Source: Entamoeba invadens IP1 (Eukaryota; Evosea; Mastigamoebida; Endamoebidae). Taken from it: 64,000 bases of DNA. Both the position numbers and the translations under genes were made by a program. Below are positions 21,809 through 33,377 of this stretch, in pieces. Position 1 is the first letter of the stretch, and every line of letters starts with the position of its first letter. The stretch spans positions 3,516 to 67,515 of the forward strand of contig NW_004443593.1 of NCBI RefSeq assembly GCF_000330505.1, written 5' to 3'. The notes under the pieces are model-generated. The model searched no databases, was not told the origin of the DNA, and saw nothing but the letters and a program-made list of their open reading frames with translations.

Positions 21809-22317
21809 AAATAATTGATTGTTAATTATTAAAATTGTTTCTGTTTTTCTTATTTTGAATAAGTTATTTGTGTAACACACGTTTTAAACACTTTAACGTT
21901 ATAAACAACGACATTGTTTTTATTTTTACCTATTTTTAATGTAATATTCAGTATTGTTTTATTATTTATAGTTTGTGTGATGTTTTGTACTTAATAAACT
22001 ATTTAAAAACATACAGTAATATTTAATTTGCTTTAGTTTTTACAATTTTAGGCTGTTTAAATTTGATTCAATATTATTCAAAGTGTTAATTTACGACATA
22101 TTTTAAATTAATTTGTATTATAATAATATAAAATAAACAAAAAATAAAAACCACCTTATTTTTTTATTTTACAATTAATTTCAGCCTATAACTTGCTCTT
22201 ATAACAAACATTTTTTGATAAAAAATGAACATTTAGGTAATAAAATAGTAACATGAATATATAAAATTATGATTTTAAAAAATTAAGATGTTCAAACATT
22301 AAAAACTATAAAATCAA
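21809..22317. other. Gene-free A+T-rich spacer between convergent genes
   Basis: Lies between the 3' ends of the broken gene and the minus-strand leucine-rich-like gene. Nothing recognisable except A+T-rich sequence that would hold both polyadenylation regions. Confidence 0.6.
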
Positions 22318-23979
22318 TCAATTTGTAGTATCTTTTAAAGGTTTTTTGGTATGGAAGAATTGTGATAAAAATGAAGGTTTTATATCTTTTGAATTCATCA
22401 GCCACAAATACCTGATTTTATCAACTTCTTTACTGTAATTAATCAATTTTAAAGTTTTTAATGTTTTTGGAAGATCAATTCCATATATAGTAGAATTGTA
22501 TGGTATAAATGGATTTTTGTTAATAAGTGTGATGTTTTCTATGTCACAACCTTTGATATCAAAATTATTATGAAAACACGTTTCATTAAATTCTAAAATA
22601 AAATCCATTGGATTTATTTTCTTTGTTACAATATCGACATTTAGATGAACATTCCAGTAATCTCCTTGACAAATCTCAAGGCGCTTTATTCTATTTTTTA
22701 CATCCATTTTAACATTAACAATTGCTTCGAAAAAACGCATTGAAGGAATTCTGATGTTTGATATTTCTTCGCCCTTAAAAATTAAGTTGAGTTTGTCGTT
22801 TATAGATACACGGTCTACGGGTTTTAACTCTAAAACGTCAATCTTTTTATCAACAGTAATTGTACATGTATTATCAGATCGATTGTACATGTTACTATAT
22901 GTGTAACTGATTGAATTCACACACTCATTAATTTTAATGTATGAGATGTGTCCATCCACCTCTATACTGTTCACCTTGTTGGTACTAAAATCAATTTCAT
23001 TGACACAGCCAATCAACTTGAATGATTCCAAATTTGGTGGGAGAAGTACCTTTTCAACAGGATACCCAACTTTTGCAGTCAATTCAAGTTTAACTAGAAA
23101 AACAAAAGACGTCAAATCGACAACGTTACTCTCTAACTTGCACTTTTTGAACAACCCCAGACTGAGTACTTTGATGGTTGGAATGGTGTTTAATACATTA
23201 ATTTCCTTGTTAAAAAGACCATTAACAGAAAACCTGATCATATTTTTTGGGTCTTTATTTCTGAATATTACACGGTTATTTGAACTAAAAATATTCTGAT
23301 TTAAAACTGAAGTGACTACGGCCCAATTTTCGGGAAATTTTTGCATAAGAGGGGAGTCGACAAAATCAGGGAAATCAAACACGACTCGACGTCTTTCAAG
23401 TCCTCCAAGAAGAGTCAATTGCACAAATAACTCGAAGTCGTCCAATGTGGCAACTACTATATATATTTTCTGAAGTAATCGACACTGCAAAAGTGATTCA
23501 AATTTCTTAGCAGCTATACCCAATTGATAGTCTGGAAGACCAAAATTTTTAGGAACAAAGAGTTTCAGTTGTTCAAGACGTGGGAAATTGTTTGATGTGA
23601 CAACCGAATTTTCAGAAAGAAACACTCCAACGTCGATTGAAAGAGTTCGCATTTTGAGGAAGATCTTTTTTGGTGTTGAAGGTATTGACGTCATCTCGTT
23701 CTTGTTTTGAGATTCATATGTTTCAAATTTATTAAAAAGTTGTGGAGTCAACTGATAATGTAGAGACGAGTATGGGTATGACAATTGCTCAAGACCTGGA
23801 AAATAGTTGAAAATGGTTGATAAAGATATAATTGATGTGTTTGGAAATGTTGGATTTGTCTTAAGACGTGCTATTGCAGATTGAGTAGAATGAGATACAT
23901 AAAGTAATTTCGTTGCTGTTGAAATGGAATCCAAATAGAGGATTACATTCATGAGATAGACTGGTTCTAAGTGTTTCAT
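22318..23979 (-). CDS. Leucine-rich-repeat-like protein with F-box-like N-terminus (Entamoeba family)
   Basis: An uninterrupted 553-residue gene. The N-terminus (residues 1-45, LEPVYLMNVILYLDSISTA) is a helical segment like the F-box-style module that begins a large family of Entamoeba hypothetical proteins. The remainder has irregular leucine/isoleucine-spaced strands (for example LEQLKLFVP, LPPNLESFKLIGC, LPKTLKTLKLINY), which look like degenerate leucine-rich repeats suited to protein binding. There is no signal peptide or membrane segment, so it is presumably cytosolic. The ATG at 23979 is the first in frame. A TTTTTAAAA block lies about 50 bases upstream and could be the TATA-like box. 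The reading frame is secure; the function is inferred from the repeat pattern only. Confidence 0.85.
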   Translation of the reverse strand: MKHLEPVYLMNVILYLDSISTATKLLYVSHSTQSAIARLKTNPTFPNTSIISLSTIFNYFPGLEQLSYPYSSLHYQLTPQLFNKFETYESQNKNEMTSIPSTPKKIFLKMRTLSIDVGVFLSENSVVTSNNFPRLEQLKLFVPKNFGLPDYQLGIAAKKFESLLQCRLLQKIYIVVATLDDFELFVQLTLLGGLERRRVVFDFPDFVDSPLMQKFPENWAVVTSVLNQNIFSSNNRVIFRNKDPKNMIRFSVNGLFNKEINVLNTIPTIKVLSLGLFKKCKLESNVVDLTSFVFLVKLELTAKVGYPVEKVLLPPNLESFKLIGCVNEIDFSTNKVNSIEVDGHISYIKINECVNSISYTYSNMYNRSDNTCTITVDKKIDVLELKPVDRVSINDKLNLIFKGEEISNIRIPSMRFFEAIVNVKMDVKNRIKRLEICQGDYWNVHLNVDIVTKKINPMDFILEFNETCFHNNFDIKGCDIENITLINKNPFIPYNSTIYGIDLPKTLKTLKLINYSKEVDKIRYLWLMNSKDIKPSFLSQFFHTKKPLKDTTN

Positions 23980-25076
23980 TGAATGATTCGATAATTTTTG
24001 AGTTTTGACAGATTTAATTTTAAAAACTTTGAGGTTTGAATTTTAATAATTGAATTCGTCGCTTCTTAAGTGATTTTTAAATTCTATCAACTCAAAAGGA
24101 ACTAAGATAAATAATTATTTTTAAAGTGTTATTTTTTTCTACAACAGGGTTCGTCAAAAACAACAAACTAAAATTAACAAAAGTTGAGCGAAAAAATACA
24201 TTTTTACATATTAAAAACGCCCTGTAATTAAATAGACCTTTTTTACAAGAATACTCAAACTTTTATTTTGTTTTTTATGTATGTGTTTATGTAATGTTAT
24301 AATCATGCCTCGTAAAAATTATCCTTTTAAAAAAAAGACTGAAGAATCTCTTTTTTGCGGCAAATAAATCGTTTATGGTAAAGGTATTTTTAAAATTGTT
24401 CAAATAAACGGGACATTAGGTAATATTGAATTTCCGTTCGATATGACAACGCTAAAAAAAGCAGATTTTTTTTTAAAAATAAGAATTTGATTATTTTTTT
24501 TATTATCATCATAATTAGCGCATGTTTTTAATTAACATTTTGTTAAAAAAACAATAATTCATAAAAAAATGTGATTTTAAACAATATTAACATATTTTTG
24601 ATAATAACGAGTTGAAATAATCTTTTTTAAAATAAAATTAAACAATATATATAATATATAATATATTATATACAATATAAAATGTATATTATATTTGTTA
24701 ATATTTTAAAAAAGTTAATTTATTATGGTTTTAAATAAGTTTAAGAAATAAAGAAATATGTTTAAAAGAAACTACATTAACATACATCGAAGCACCATAT
24801 TAGGTAAACCATTTTGATTATGTTGTTTTGACATTTTGTATGTTTAATCATAATGAAACACATAAAACAATAACAGTGAGATTTATTTGATAAACATATT
24901 AAACATTTATGATCTATCATTCAAATAAACAAAATGAGTTATAAATAATTTATATATTAAACCAAAATATAGTTTCATTGATAATTAAACTTAAACAAAT
25001 TATATTAATATATAATAATAATACATTTTAATTTCAACTTCTTATATTGTTTTTTTTATAAACTTAAAATACTTAA
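23980..25076. other. Mostly gene-free stretch with a small coding relic
   Basis: A+T-rich. Around 24305-24490 a short frame (MPRKNYPFKKKTEESLFCG, stop, then about 40 further in-frame residues) looks like a decayed coding relic. It resembles a second relic at 45174. No repeat ends for the downstream hAT-like gene were found. Confidence 0.45.
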
Positions 25077-27803
25077 ATGCAACTTCACAAAGAATTGTTT
25101 TATTTAAATTCATTGAAAGAGTTATCACTTGATTATGTTGAAGCGATATATGGTATTGATACTTTTTGTTTTTGTTTATATCACGGGAAATGGTTTACAG
25201 CAAAAAACGCACATACTTCACGTTATAAACAAGTTCATCATAAAAACTATCAAACTAATAAAGAAGACGAAGAAATGCTTTGTAGATTTGTTGTGGCTCA
25301 CAACGATTCGATAGATGTTAATATAACTTCAAAAATAGAACCTAATATTACAAGAACGAAAGCACAAATAACCGAACTCTTTTTTATCAAGTTTGCATCG
25401 CTTCCAAGTTCAAAGCGATATTTTGAAACGCAATTAAAGCGGACATTAGATGTTTTTCAAGAACCACCAACCAATTTAATTGGAGAACAGAATATTCAAC
25501 GAGAAGCACACCAAACAACACTACATATAAATTTTCAAAGTAATGAAGAAGAATACTCCAACACCGAAATAGAAGAAAATCAAGAACTCATAAATGATAC
25601 AATTAACGCCGAAAGTTTATACGAAGAAAAAGAAACAAGAGAAAAAGAACAAATGGTTCCAACTGGTGTTGGTGAAAGATTAATGTTTCAGTTAGCAGAA
25701 ATGTCAAACGAAGTATCACTTGATAATATAAATACTGTTCTTTTAGAACTTGGCTTGTTTGAGAATGGTGCATTTAAAGAATACAAAGATTGTGGGATGG
25801 AAAACGTAGATATTGATGAAGCATCCGAAACCGTTCGAAAATTTTCTTATGATAAACACGGCGATTTCTCTTTGGAACGGTTCATTGTAGCCTTTGATTG
25901 TTTGTTTGATGAAATAAACACAATCACAAACAAAAAACGGTTGTTTGCGATGGAAGTTAGACAGCGTAAAATAACAGACTATGTTATTAACAGTATTACT
26001 AATGAGTCTTTGATGTCTGAAAGACAAAAGAAAGCTGTTAAAACATGTATTTTGATTAGCCATGCGGCGTTGAGTCGTGAAACGTTGTCTCGCTCCAAAA
26101 CTTTAGCGATAAGCCAAAGAACAAGTGTAAATCAAATCAAAGAAACCAACAAAGTTTTAATGAGTACAATTAGAGATGAAAGAGAACTTCACGACTGCTT
26201 GGCCATTTCCGTGGATTCAACAACAAAAGATGACGTTGAAATCTTTTGCGTCATGTTACGTTTAATAAAAGGACGTAATTGTTATTCTATGCCTCTACTT
26301 CTTCGTCAATATAAAGGTGAATTGGATGCGGAGACTCTAGCTAAATGGTTGGTTTCAAAATTGACAGATTTGGGGTTGATTTGTCACCGCATAGTAAATG
26401 TGACGTCAGATGGAATCGCTTCATGGTCTGGACTTAATGGCAGTGTGCCTATTAAAATGAACGAATTGGTACAAAAAGAGCTTCCGCTTGGAAGAGAATT
26501 GATTGACTCCGACATCAAACAGTTCTGGTGTAGTGCCCATCGACTGGCATTGTGTGGAGAAGGCCTTGAAAAAGAACCAGAAATTTTTCTTGTGAAAGTG
26601 TTTATTAAGTGGTTCTGTAAGAAAAGTCGTCTGAATGATTATAATACCAAGTGTGGACTTAATCATGATATAAACTCGACATATTCTTTCACGCGTTGGT
26701 TCTGGATATCGAGAAATATCACAGAAATTATAAACAACTACGAAAACGTTGTTAATTACGTTTCAACTCCAAGTGTATATGAAGAGTTATCAATTGAACT
26801 TGCATCCAACAAATTCACATTCTTTGAAGACAAAATAAAACTGTCAAAACAAAAAAAGAACCGACAATTTAGACACGAACAACAACGACAAGAAATGTTG
26901 GGAAGTGATGATGCTGAAGAAGAGGACTCTGATGAAGCACGACAAGTTCCATTTAATCTTAATTCACCACCAATAAGAAACGTGTTTTATAAATCGAAGA
27001 AAATATTTGAACTCCTTTTCATTATGTGCTCTTCTTTACAAGAAGACAGTCTCCTGCTCTTCGAGTGTGTTGAATGTGTCGACATGTTTATGTTATATAT
27101 AAATATAATCATAAAAGAGGTGGAGGATGGCACATGGGTCTTTTTCAGAGATATAAGGGAAATAATGGAAGTCAAAGACTCTTTTGTACTTCGGGTGCTT
27201 TATAGACTGAAGTGCCAATTATCACTTAGATTTACACAAATTAGTCAATCGGTTAACATGAATAGCGTTAACGATTCGAATGTTAATTGGAGAACAGGCA
27301 GTGTCGAAGCTTCAATTTTCAAGAGAAACTCCAATTACACATTTTTTTCAGAACTTTTAGAAGTCTTTTATATTCCTGATGATGTGATAACAAAGAACCT
27401 GTTACCTGAATACATGACAAAGAGTCATACATTTAGCTCGGTCTTCAATGATGAAATCACCAAATTTATTGCTTATGTAAATAGAATGACGTCTTTTGAA
27501 AAGGAGTTGATAATCAAAAAAGTGAAAAAATCGCAGAGCACTTTTCATGAAAAACTTATGCGTTTAACAAACACCAGGCAACGAGTTACACTTCTAGAAG
27601 TTTATGATGTACTGGAACAACTCAAATTGATAACCTTACAAAGTGTTGTTCAGTGCATGGTGTGTGTTTATCCAACTTCCGTTGATGTTGAAAGATTTTT
27701 TTCTAAACTCAAGCAAATGAGATCAAAAAACATGCTACTCCAAACTGCATACGAGAGGTTGTTTTACTGTATTAAAAACAACAAATGCTTTTTTGTTATT
27801 TGA
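25077..27803 (+). CDS. Divergent hAT-like transposase, open reading frame of 908 codons
   Basis: The long uninterrupted frame carries the hAT signature order. AISVDSTTKDD (Asp near 379) and NVTSDGIASW (Asp near 445) are followed by FWCSAHRLAL near 484-491, which matches the conserved C/W-x2-H motif of the insertion domain. A C-terminal dimerisation segment follows, PTSVDVERFFSKL, with Glu near 872. The N-terminal 200 residues are acidic and lack a recognisable BED finger. Residues about 600-630 are a Gln/Glu/Asp-rich linker. It is longer than the other hAT proteins here and quite different from them. I could not find inverted repeats around it, so it may be an old immobile copy, an element with short ends, or a domesticated gene. 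The ATG at 25077 is the first in frame. Confidence 0.82.
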   Translation: MQLHKELFYLNSLKELSLDYVEAIYGIDTFCFCLYHGKWFTAKNAHTSRYKQVHHKNYQTNKEDEEMLCRFVVAHNDSIDVNITSKIEPNITRTKAQITELFFIKFASLPSSKRYFETQLKRTLDVFQEPPTNLIGEQNIQREAHQTTLHINFQSNEEEYSNTEIEENQELINDTINAESLYEEKETREKEQMVPTGVGERLMFQLAEMSNEVSLDNINTVLLELGLFENGAFKEYKDCGMENVDIDEASETVRKFSYDKHGDFSLERFIVAFDCLFDEINTITNKKRLFAMEVRQRKITDYVINSITNESLMSERQKKAVKTCILISHAALSRETLSRSKTLAISQRTSVNQIKETNKVLMSTIRDERELHDCLAISVDSTTKDDVEIFCVMLRLIKGRNCYSMPLLLRQYKGELDAETLAKWLVSKLTDLGLICHRIVNVTSDGIASWSGLNGSVPIKMNELVQKELPLGRELIDSDIKQFWCSAHRLALCGEGLEKEPEIFLVKVFIKWFCKKSRLNDYNTKCGLNHDINSTYSFTRWFWISRNITEIINNYENVVNYVSTPSVYEELSIELASNKFTFFEDKIKLSKQKKNRQFRHEQQRQEMLGSDDAEEEDSDEARQVPFNLNSPPIRNVFYKSKKIFELLFIMCSSLQEDSLLLFECVECVDMFMLYINIIIKEVEDGTWVFFRDIREIMEVKDSFVLRVLYRLKCQLSLRFTQISQSVNMNSVNDSNVNWRTGSVEASIFKRNSNYTFFSELLEVFYIPDDVITKNLLPEYMTKSHTFSSVFNDEITKFIAYVNRMTSFEKELIIKKVKKSQSTFHEKLMRLTNTRQRVTLLEVYDVLEQLKLITLQSVVQCMVCVYPTSVDVERFFSKLKQMRSKNMLLQTAYERLFYCIKNNKCFFVI

Positions 27804-28462
27804 ATTGGATTCTAGTTTATATTTAACAATTTTATTATAAAGATATAATAATAATAATAAAAAACAAATCCGTTTATTAAAAACAACAATAAGCAAAAAA
27901 TGGATTCTAATTGTGGTATATGGTGCCTTGATTATTATAAGAATTGCAGTATAAAAAGTATGATTATAAGTAATGAACATCTTAACGTTGAATAATACAT
28001 TTATTTGGATAAAAAGTTGTTGTTGTTGACTAATAGCAATGACAATTAAATGTATTACACTTTGGAAATATTTAATACAACCAAAAACAATTAAAGGGAT
28101 GTGGCGCTATTTGTATAAATTTAAAACGTGTGTTAGTGTGTATTGAATTAATTGAGTCAATTGTTTGATTTGGTTTTATCTTTTAATACGTTTGCTATTT
28201 GGAGTGTATACTCCAACCCATATTCACGTTATTACACTAAAATGTTTAGTTATCTTGGTAGAACACTATCATCATTATGATCATCACACATATTTTGGTG
28301 TAAACAATGCATAAATTAAATAGATTATAAACATTTAAACAATAGTTTAATATTATTACATTTGTTTTATTATTTAACATGTAAATGACTGTTTTATAAT
28401 AAACACATAATTTAAATTGATAAAATATAAAAACATATAGTTTTGTTTTAACTAAATTTATT

Positions 28463-28559
28463 AAAACCCATAATACTATAATATAAAAGAAACTCAATTC
28501 AAAAGAAGAATAATAAACACAGATAGTAATTGAATTGTTTGTAAGGTGGGTTTGGTTTA
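28463..28559 (+). repeat. 95-base interspersed repeat, copy 2
   Basis: Shares its start (AAAACCCATAATAC), centre (AGTAATTGAAT) and end (TAAGGTGGGTTTGGTTTA) with 5988-6081. The parts between are diverged. Confidence 0.55.
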
Positions 28560-29325
28560 AATTATTTTCATGTGTTTGTGAATAAAAAATATAATATGTA
28601 ATTCTTAATAAATATAATTAAATTTGCAATAAATTGTAGTTATATAAAAACAAATCAAATAATATATATAATTAAAAATTAATTACAATTAATTGTAATA
28701 ATAGTTTGAATTAAAATAAATTAATAGTATAATATTTGTTAAACATATAACACAATTTTTATAAATTGTTTGTTTTATCTAATTATTTAATTATAATTAA
28801 ATATATTAATAATAAAGCTTTTTTATTATATAATTATACAAAATATACAAAAAAAAATAATTTATATTAATAAATAATAATTTATTATATTATTTATATA
28901 TAGTTTATTTTATTCAAGCATATATCACTCATTCTATTATACTATTAGTTTGTAGTTGTTTTTAATAATTAATATAGTTTTGTTATATCAAAATATATTG
29001 TTTATCAAATGTTATTTATTTGAGATGAAAATTATGTACTATTTTTATTATATATTTTATTATTATTAATAATACAACATTATATTTTTGTTATATTGTT
29101 ATAGTTTATATGTTTGTATATTTATTATAGTTGTATAATAAATTATTTGATTAATTATTTAATTTATATACTATTAAATTTTTTTAATTTATTATTATTA
29201 TTATATTATATTATTAACCATTATAAAAAACAATTAAAAAATAAAAATTATTATAATCATATTATTAAAAAAACTATTAAAAACAACTATATTATTATAA
29301 TATTTTTATTATATACAATTAATAA

Positions 29326-29365
29326 TTTTTAATGGTAAATATACTATTTAATATACCATTAAAAA
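29326..29365. repeat. Perfect 12-bp hairpin
   Basis: TTTTTAATGGTA at 29326-29337 pairs with TACCATTAAAAA at 29354-29365 across a 16-base loop. It could be a transposon footprint or an RNA fold; no gene lies adjacent. Confidence 0.5.
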
Positions 29366-29639
29366 AGTAAGTATGAGGGGAGTTTTTAAACAACTTTTAT
29401 AAAAATTGCCAGAAATATTTTCAGTGCAAAAAAGCAAAAAATACCGAGCCATGGTTATAATCTGATAATATATTAATAAATTGTAAAATTGTTGAATATT
29501 ACTCGAGAATCTTGAGTCAAGATTCAAAAAAATAAAGAGAATAGCAATTTTAACAAAACGGAAAGTTTACAATAAAAATGAATTTTGAGTGATTCAAATA
29601 AAAAATTATTAAACAATTATTTGTCTTATTGTTATTAGT

Positions 29640-30000
29640 AATAAAACAATATTACTAAAACAACAAAGAATTTTGAAAATTATTAAGGTCTTTTATTTTT
29701 AAAATTCGAGAGCACTTAATGAATTAACACATAACTTATTATTCATCGTTTTATGTCGTTTATATGTACCATTCCGCGACACTCGACACAGAAAATTAAT
29801 GTGTGATACATGAACGCTTCTTGTCTGCGTTTCCATTTTATATTAATTTGTTTTCTTCGGACAAAACATTTTATTGGTTTAATTTTAAATCTTTGTAAAC
29901 TTGGCCGCGTAAACGTGAACGTAAATTACACACAACCGCAAATTAATAATTATGGGTCAATTATAAATTTGAACACAACAATGTTACAATTGATGAACTT
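29640..30000 (+). repeat. Interspersed repeat (about 360 bases) with internal inverted repeats, copy 1
   Basis: Aligns along most of its length with the reverse complement of 49070-49430, including the block starting AATTAACACA, the CCGCGACAC block and the TTTGAACACAA block. Inside, 29748-29780 and 29906-29934 form an inverted pair related to the tips GTTTTGTGTC of the other copy. Diverged, about 65-75% similar by eye. No coding capacity is shared. Confidence 0.6.
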
Positions 30001-30141
30001 ACTATATTAAAAAACTTATTATTTTAAAGCTATTATATAATTTTAGTTGATACATCAACTTGAAAGTTGTATATTATTGTAAAATATGTATAAAAAATAA
30101 AAAAAAATGTTAAGTGCATCAATTAACAACAGTCAATTATA

Positions 30142-30146
<5 letters not shown>

Positions 30147-30197
<51 letters not shown>
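30147..30197. repeat. (TA)n microsatellite
   Basis: About 25 uninterrupted TA units. Confidence 0.95.
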
Positions 30198-30200
<3 letters not shown>

Positions 30201-30585
30201 AGGTCACCAAGGTACAGACTTTTGATAAACAATTTACATAACGTGACACAATAAGTATATATACCGCAACTATCGTAACTTATTAAACTCGGCGAGTTGC
30301 AACATCGTAAATCTATCTCCAAAGAAGATACCAGAAACATAGAAATATGACTAAAAAACTAGAAACATCAAAGATGTCCCAATCAAGTGTTTGTGCTAAT
30401 GTTTGGTTTGAGGGGTAAAAGGTTGTATTTTTTTTATTTTATTCAACCCTTCAAAAAACACATTTTGTAAAAAAAAAAGTTATGTAATTTATTTTAGTTG
30501 TGATGGCAACTTACAAAAATGACACTTTTGCAGTCAACATGTTGCAGATTTTCAAATAAAACAAAAACAAAAAGTGAAAAACAAG

Positions 30586-31575
30586 TCAGTCAAGTTGGAA
30601 GACAACAATGCTCTTTGGCGTAAATTTGTCATTATCAGTCAACTCGTTTGATTTGGCGGTGTAAGTGGCTTGGCTGCAATAACTTTCATTTTGTTCTTTC
30701 TTGCGCACACATATATCATTAACATTATTATTATAACCAAATCCAAAAAGAAATCGACTGTCTTGAGAACAAAGAATTAATTCATTGTTATTAATTCCAC
30801 TTTTACAAAACTTTTTTGGTTTCAAAGTGTTTTTTCTCACAAGTGAAAAAATGTAAGAACTGCCACTGTTGAGCCAATCGCTAACATCATTGATATAACC
30901 AGTGAATACACCGCCAAACTTGTTGTTATTTTTGTCTTCAATCAAAAAGCACAAGTTGCTTTTGTTCATAATTTTTTCGTCAAACACAGACGTGTCTATT
31001 GACCAGTCGTCTTTGTTAGAGTCAAACACAACACTTGCAATTTTCATTCCCGTCAATGTCTCAAGACCGACTTCCTCTTCAAGTGTGATGTGTTTACACT
31101 TCATTCTCTCTTCTTTATTGTCGTCGTGTTGTTTCTTTAAATTGATGAATTTTTCTGATTTCATAATTTGATCAACTTTGGTGTTTTTTGCTTGAATGAT
31201 TCTGTTAATTTCATCTTCAAGTGGTTTTGTGTCCATTTTACACTTCTCTTCATAAAGTGCAATTTTGACGTCGTAAATTTCATACAACTTCTCATTATCA
31301 TTCTTTGTTGAATATAGAGCCATCTCGCTTTTGATTTTGTTTGATATGTTGTCCAAATCAGTCACAATTGTGTTAAGTGATGTTGTGACGATCTTATTTC
31401 TTTCAAAAATTTCATCAAGTCTGTCGAAGTGTCCCTCTGCATTTTCAATACGTTGTGCAATATCAAGTGACTTATTGTCAACAAAGTTGTTTTCCTTTTT
31501 AGATTTGTGGAGGGCTGAAACAGCTTTTGCTGCGTTTGTGCAGAGTGTTGAAAGTGCTGTCAACTCGTTTTCCAT
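30586..31575 (-). CDS. TLDc-domain protein with N-terminal coiled coil
   Basis: Intact, 329 residues. Residues 1-170 are helical and charged, with heptad-like spacing (a likely coiled coil). Residues about 172-329 match the TLDc domain pattern of Entamoeba: LTGMKIASVVFDSNKDDW, then SNLCFLIEDKNNNKFGGVF and SSYIFSLVRK. TLDc proteins are linked to oxidative-stress responses and V-ATPase regulation in other eukaryotes; the role in amoebae is not established. A paralogue of the same layout lies at 39838-40911, and the two flank a TMK pseudogene. The ATG at 31575 fits the paralogue's start. TATA-like sequence (31617-31624) lies about 45 bases upstream, with an AACTCTATTA element nearer the start. 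Confidence 0.88.
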   Translation of the reverse strand: MENELTALSTLCTNAAKAVSALHKSKKENNFVDNKSLDIAQRIENAEGHFDRLDEIFERNKIVTTSLNTIVTDLDNISNKIKSEMALYSTKNDNEKLYEIYDVKIALYEEKCKMDTKPLEDEINRIIQAKNTKVDQIMKSEKFINLKKQHDDNKEERMKCKHITLEEEVGLETLTGMKIASVVFDSNKDDWSIDTSVFDEKIMNKSNLCFLIEDKNNNKFGGVFTGYINDVSDWLNSGSSYIFSLVRKNTLKPKKFCKSGINNNELILCSQDSRFLFGFGYNNNVNDICVRKKEQNESYCSQATYTAKSNELTDNDKFTPKSIVVFQLD

Positions 31576-33377
31576 TGTATGTTAATAGAGTTTATTTGTT
31601 TCTATTTTTCATTTAGTATAAATCGCATTTAAAATGATCATTAAAATTACAATTGAGATTGTTCCGATTCAAAAGATTTTAAGATCTTTTGGTTAGAATT
31701 ACTTATATTTTTGTAAATCGGTAATTTACTTTCCTCTTTACTAAACAACAAAAAAATATTTTCCAGACTTGACCTTTGGAGTACCAAAAAGTTCCAAAAA
31801 ATGTAAACTTATTTATATCTTATTCATTTTGAGTGTATATTAGAAAGAAATAATGCAAAAAACTCTTTAAACTTTTTTACAACCATGGGTAATACAAGGA
31901 AACATAATTAATAGTAAAATAATTTAATTTACTACAAATTAATACTAAATTTTAACCTAAAATCGTATTTTTGTTGAAAAAAAATCACTTTATTTGTGAA
32001 GAAAACTTAACGACTTTTCCTGTTATTATTTTCAAGTTTATTTTTTTATTTCAAAAATTTGTGTATAGTATATTAAACGATACAAAATAAGTCTTTCCAA
32101 AAACAGGGTTTTAAAATTAAAAAAATTATCAAATATAATTCTGATATAAATTCTTCATTGAAAAACAAGGGATATATCGTTTTTTTTAAAATTCCAAAAG
32201 TATTTTTTTTGATTTAGTTTTCATTGTAACGTTTTGATGTTTTGTAATAGTCATGTAAAAAAGTTGATATTATATTGAATTTAAATGTATGTAACAAACA
32301 ATCAAATATTATGATATTAGTTGTGCAACCACACCGACATTTGGTGTTTTCAATCAACAACTTTTTGTTGTAAATCATATGTGTATAAGATATATTATTT
32401 AAAAAAATAACTATCTTTTCAATTATTTTGTTCAACATTACACAAAATAAACCAAATGTATATGAACAACTTTACTACTTTTTTCATGATTATAAAGAAA
32501 GAACATTTTTTAATCAAGTAAACAAATATGGTTTTATTATGTTTAAACAATGGGTATAAAATCAGAAATTGGAAAAAAATGGATTAATTATTTAAATATT
32601 TTTTGAAACATTCCTTTTCTAATTGTTTAATAGTGCCAGATAACCTTTAAGACGTATAAAATAAATAGGCTGATTTATTCGTTTTGAATAAGTTTAATAC
32701 GGGTGTAATTATTGAAAAAAAAACAGATAGTTTTTAAATTGATTTTCCATCAGTTTTCAAAAAGTATTTATAAAATATTATTAAACCAATATTATAATTA
32801 TATTATAAAATAATGATAAAATAAAGTGTTTTATTTTATTTCACTTCCTTAGTGTTTTACCAAACTAAGGAAGATTAAAACTTGTAAATTATATCGAGAA
32901 AAAACACCTTAAAAGTGGTTTGTTACCTTATTATTTTCTATCACTCAATTTTACCTTTTATATGAATATTTTTGAGTCGTTGTTTATTTTTCATTACAAG
33001 CACGCTAAAAAGGTGACAAAGACTTTCATAACTTGATTTATATAAATTACATAAACCAATAAAAATATTTTACTATTTATCAAACCATAATTTAATTATT
33101 GTTTTTTTTATTATATTATTTAAAGTGGTTTTTTCCATTATATAACTACACACTTATTTTCTTGAAAAGTAAAACAAAAGTTAAATCAATTATTATTTTA
33201 CATCATAAAATACTTTGATATCGAAAAACTATTATTTTAGGTTTTTACATATTTGAAAAACACCAATTTATAATTATTCAAATCAAAAAGATGGTTTTCT
33301 TATTTAATAATACGTTTAATTGACGTGTTAATAAAAAATGACGTAAAATCAAAATTATCAAACACAATATACAGAAT
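31576..33377. other. Gene-free spacer between divergent TLDc and TMK genes
   Basis: A+T-rich, with only random short frames. Contains one small hairpin at 32844-32873. Both promoters should lie at its two ends. Confidence 0.65.
32844..32873. repeat. Perfect 9-bp hairpin
   Basis: CTTCCTTAG (32844-32852) pairs with CTAAGGAAG (32865-32873) over a 12-base loop in an otherwise A+T-rich spacer. Not followed by a feature that would define a role. Confidence 0.45.

Larger units (their letters stand above)
27804..30585. other. Gene-free repeat-bearing stretch
   Basis: About 2.8 kb without a supported gene. It contains the 95-base repeat copy at 28463, a hairpin at 29326, an interspersed repeat at 29640-30000 and a TA microsatellite at 30147, each listed separately. 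The remainder is very A+T-rich with only random short frames. Confidence 0.65.

Noticed and set aside
29114..29332. 72-codon ORF of Ile, Leu, Tyr and Asn
   Set aside because: Composition expected from random A+T-rich DNA, with no motif or conserved neighbour.
30147..30197. TA tract as part of a CRISPR-like or telomeric array
   Set aside because: It is a simple dinucleotide microsatellite, with no spacers or longer unit.
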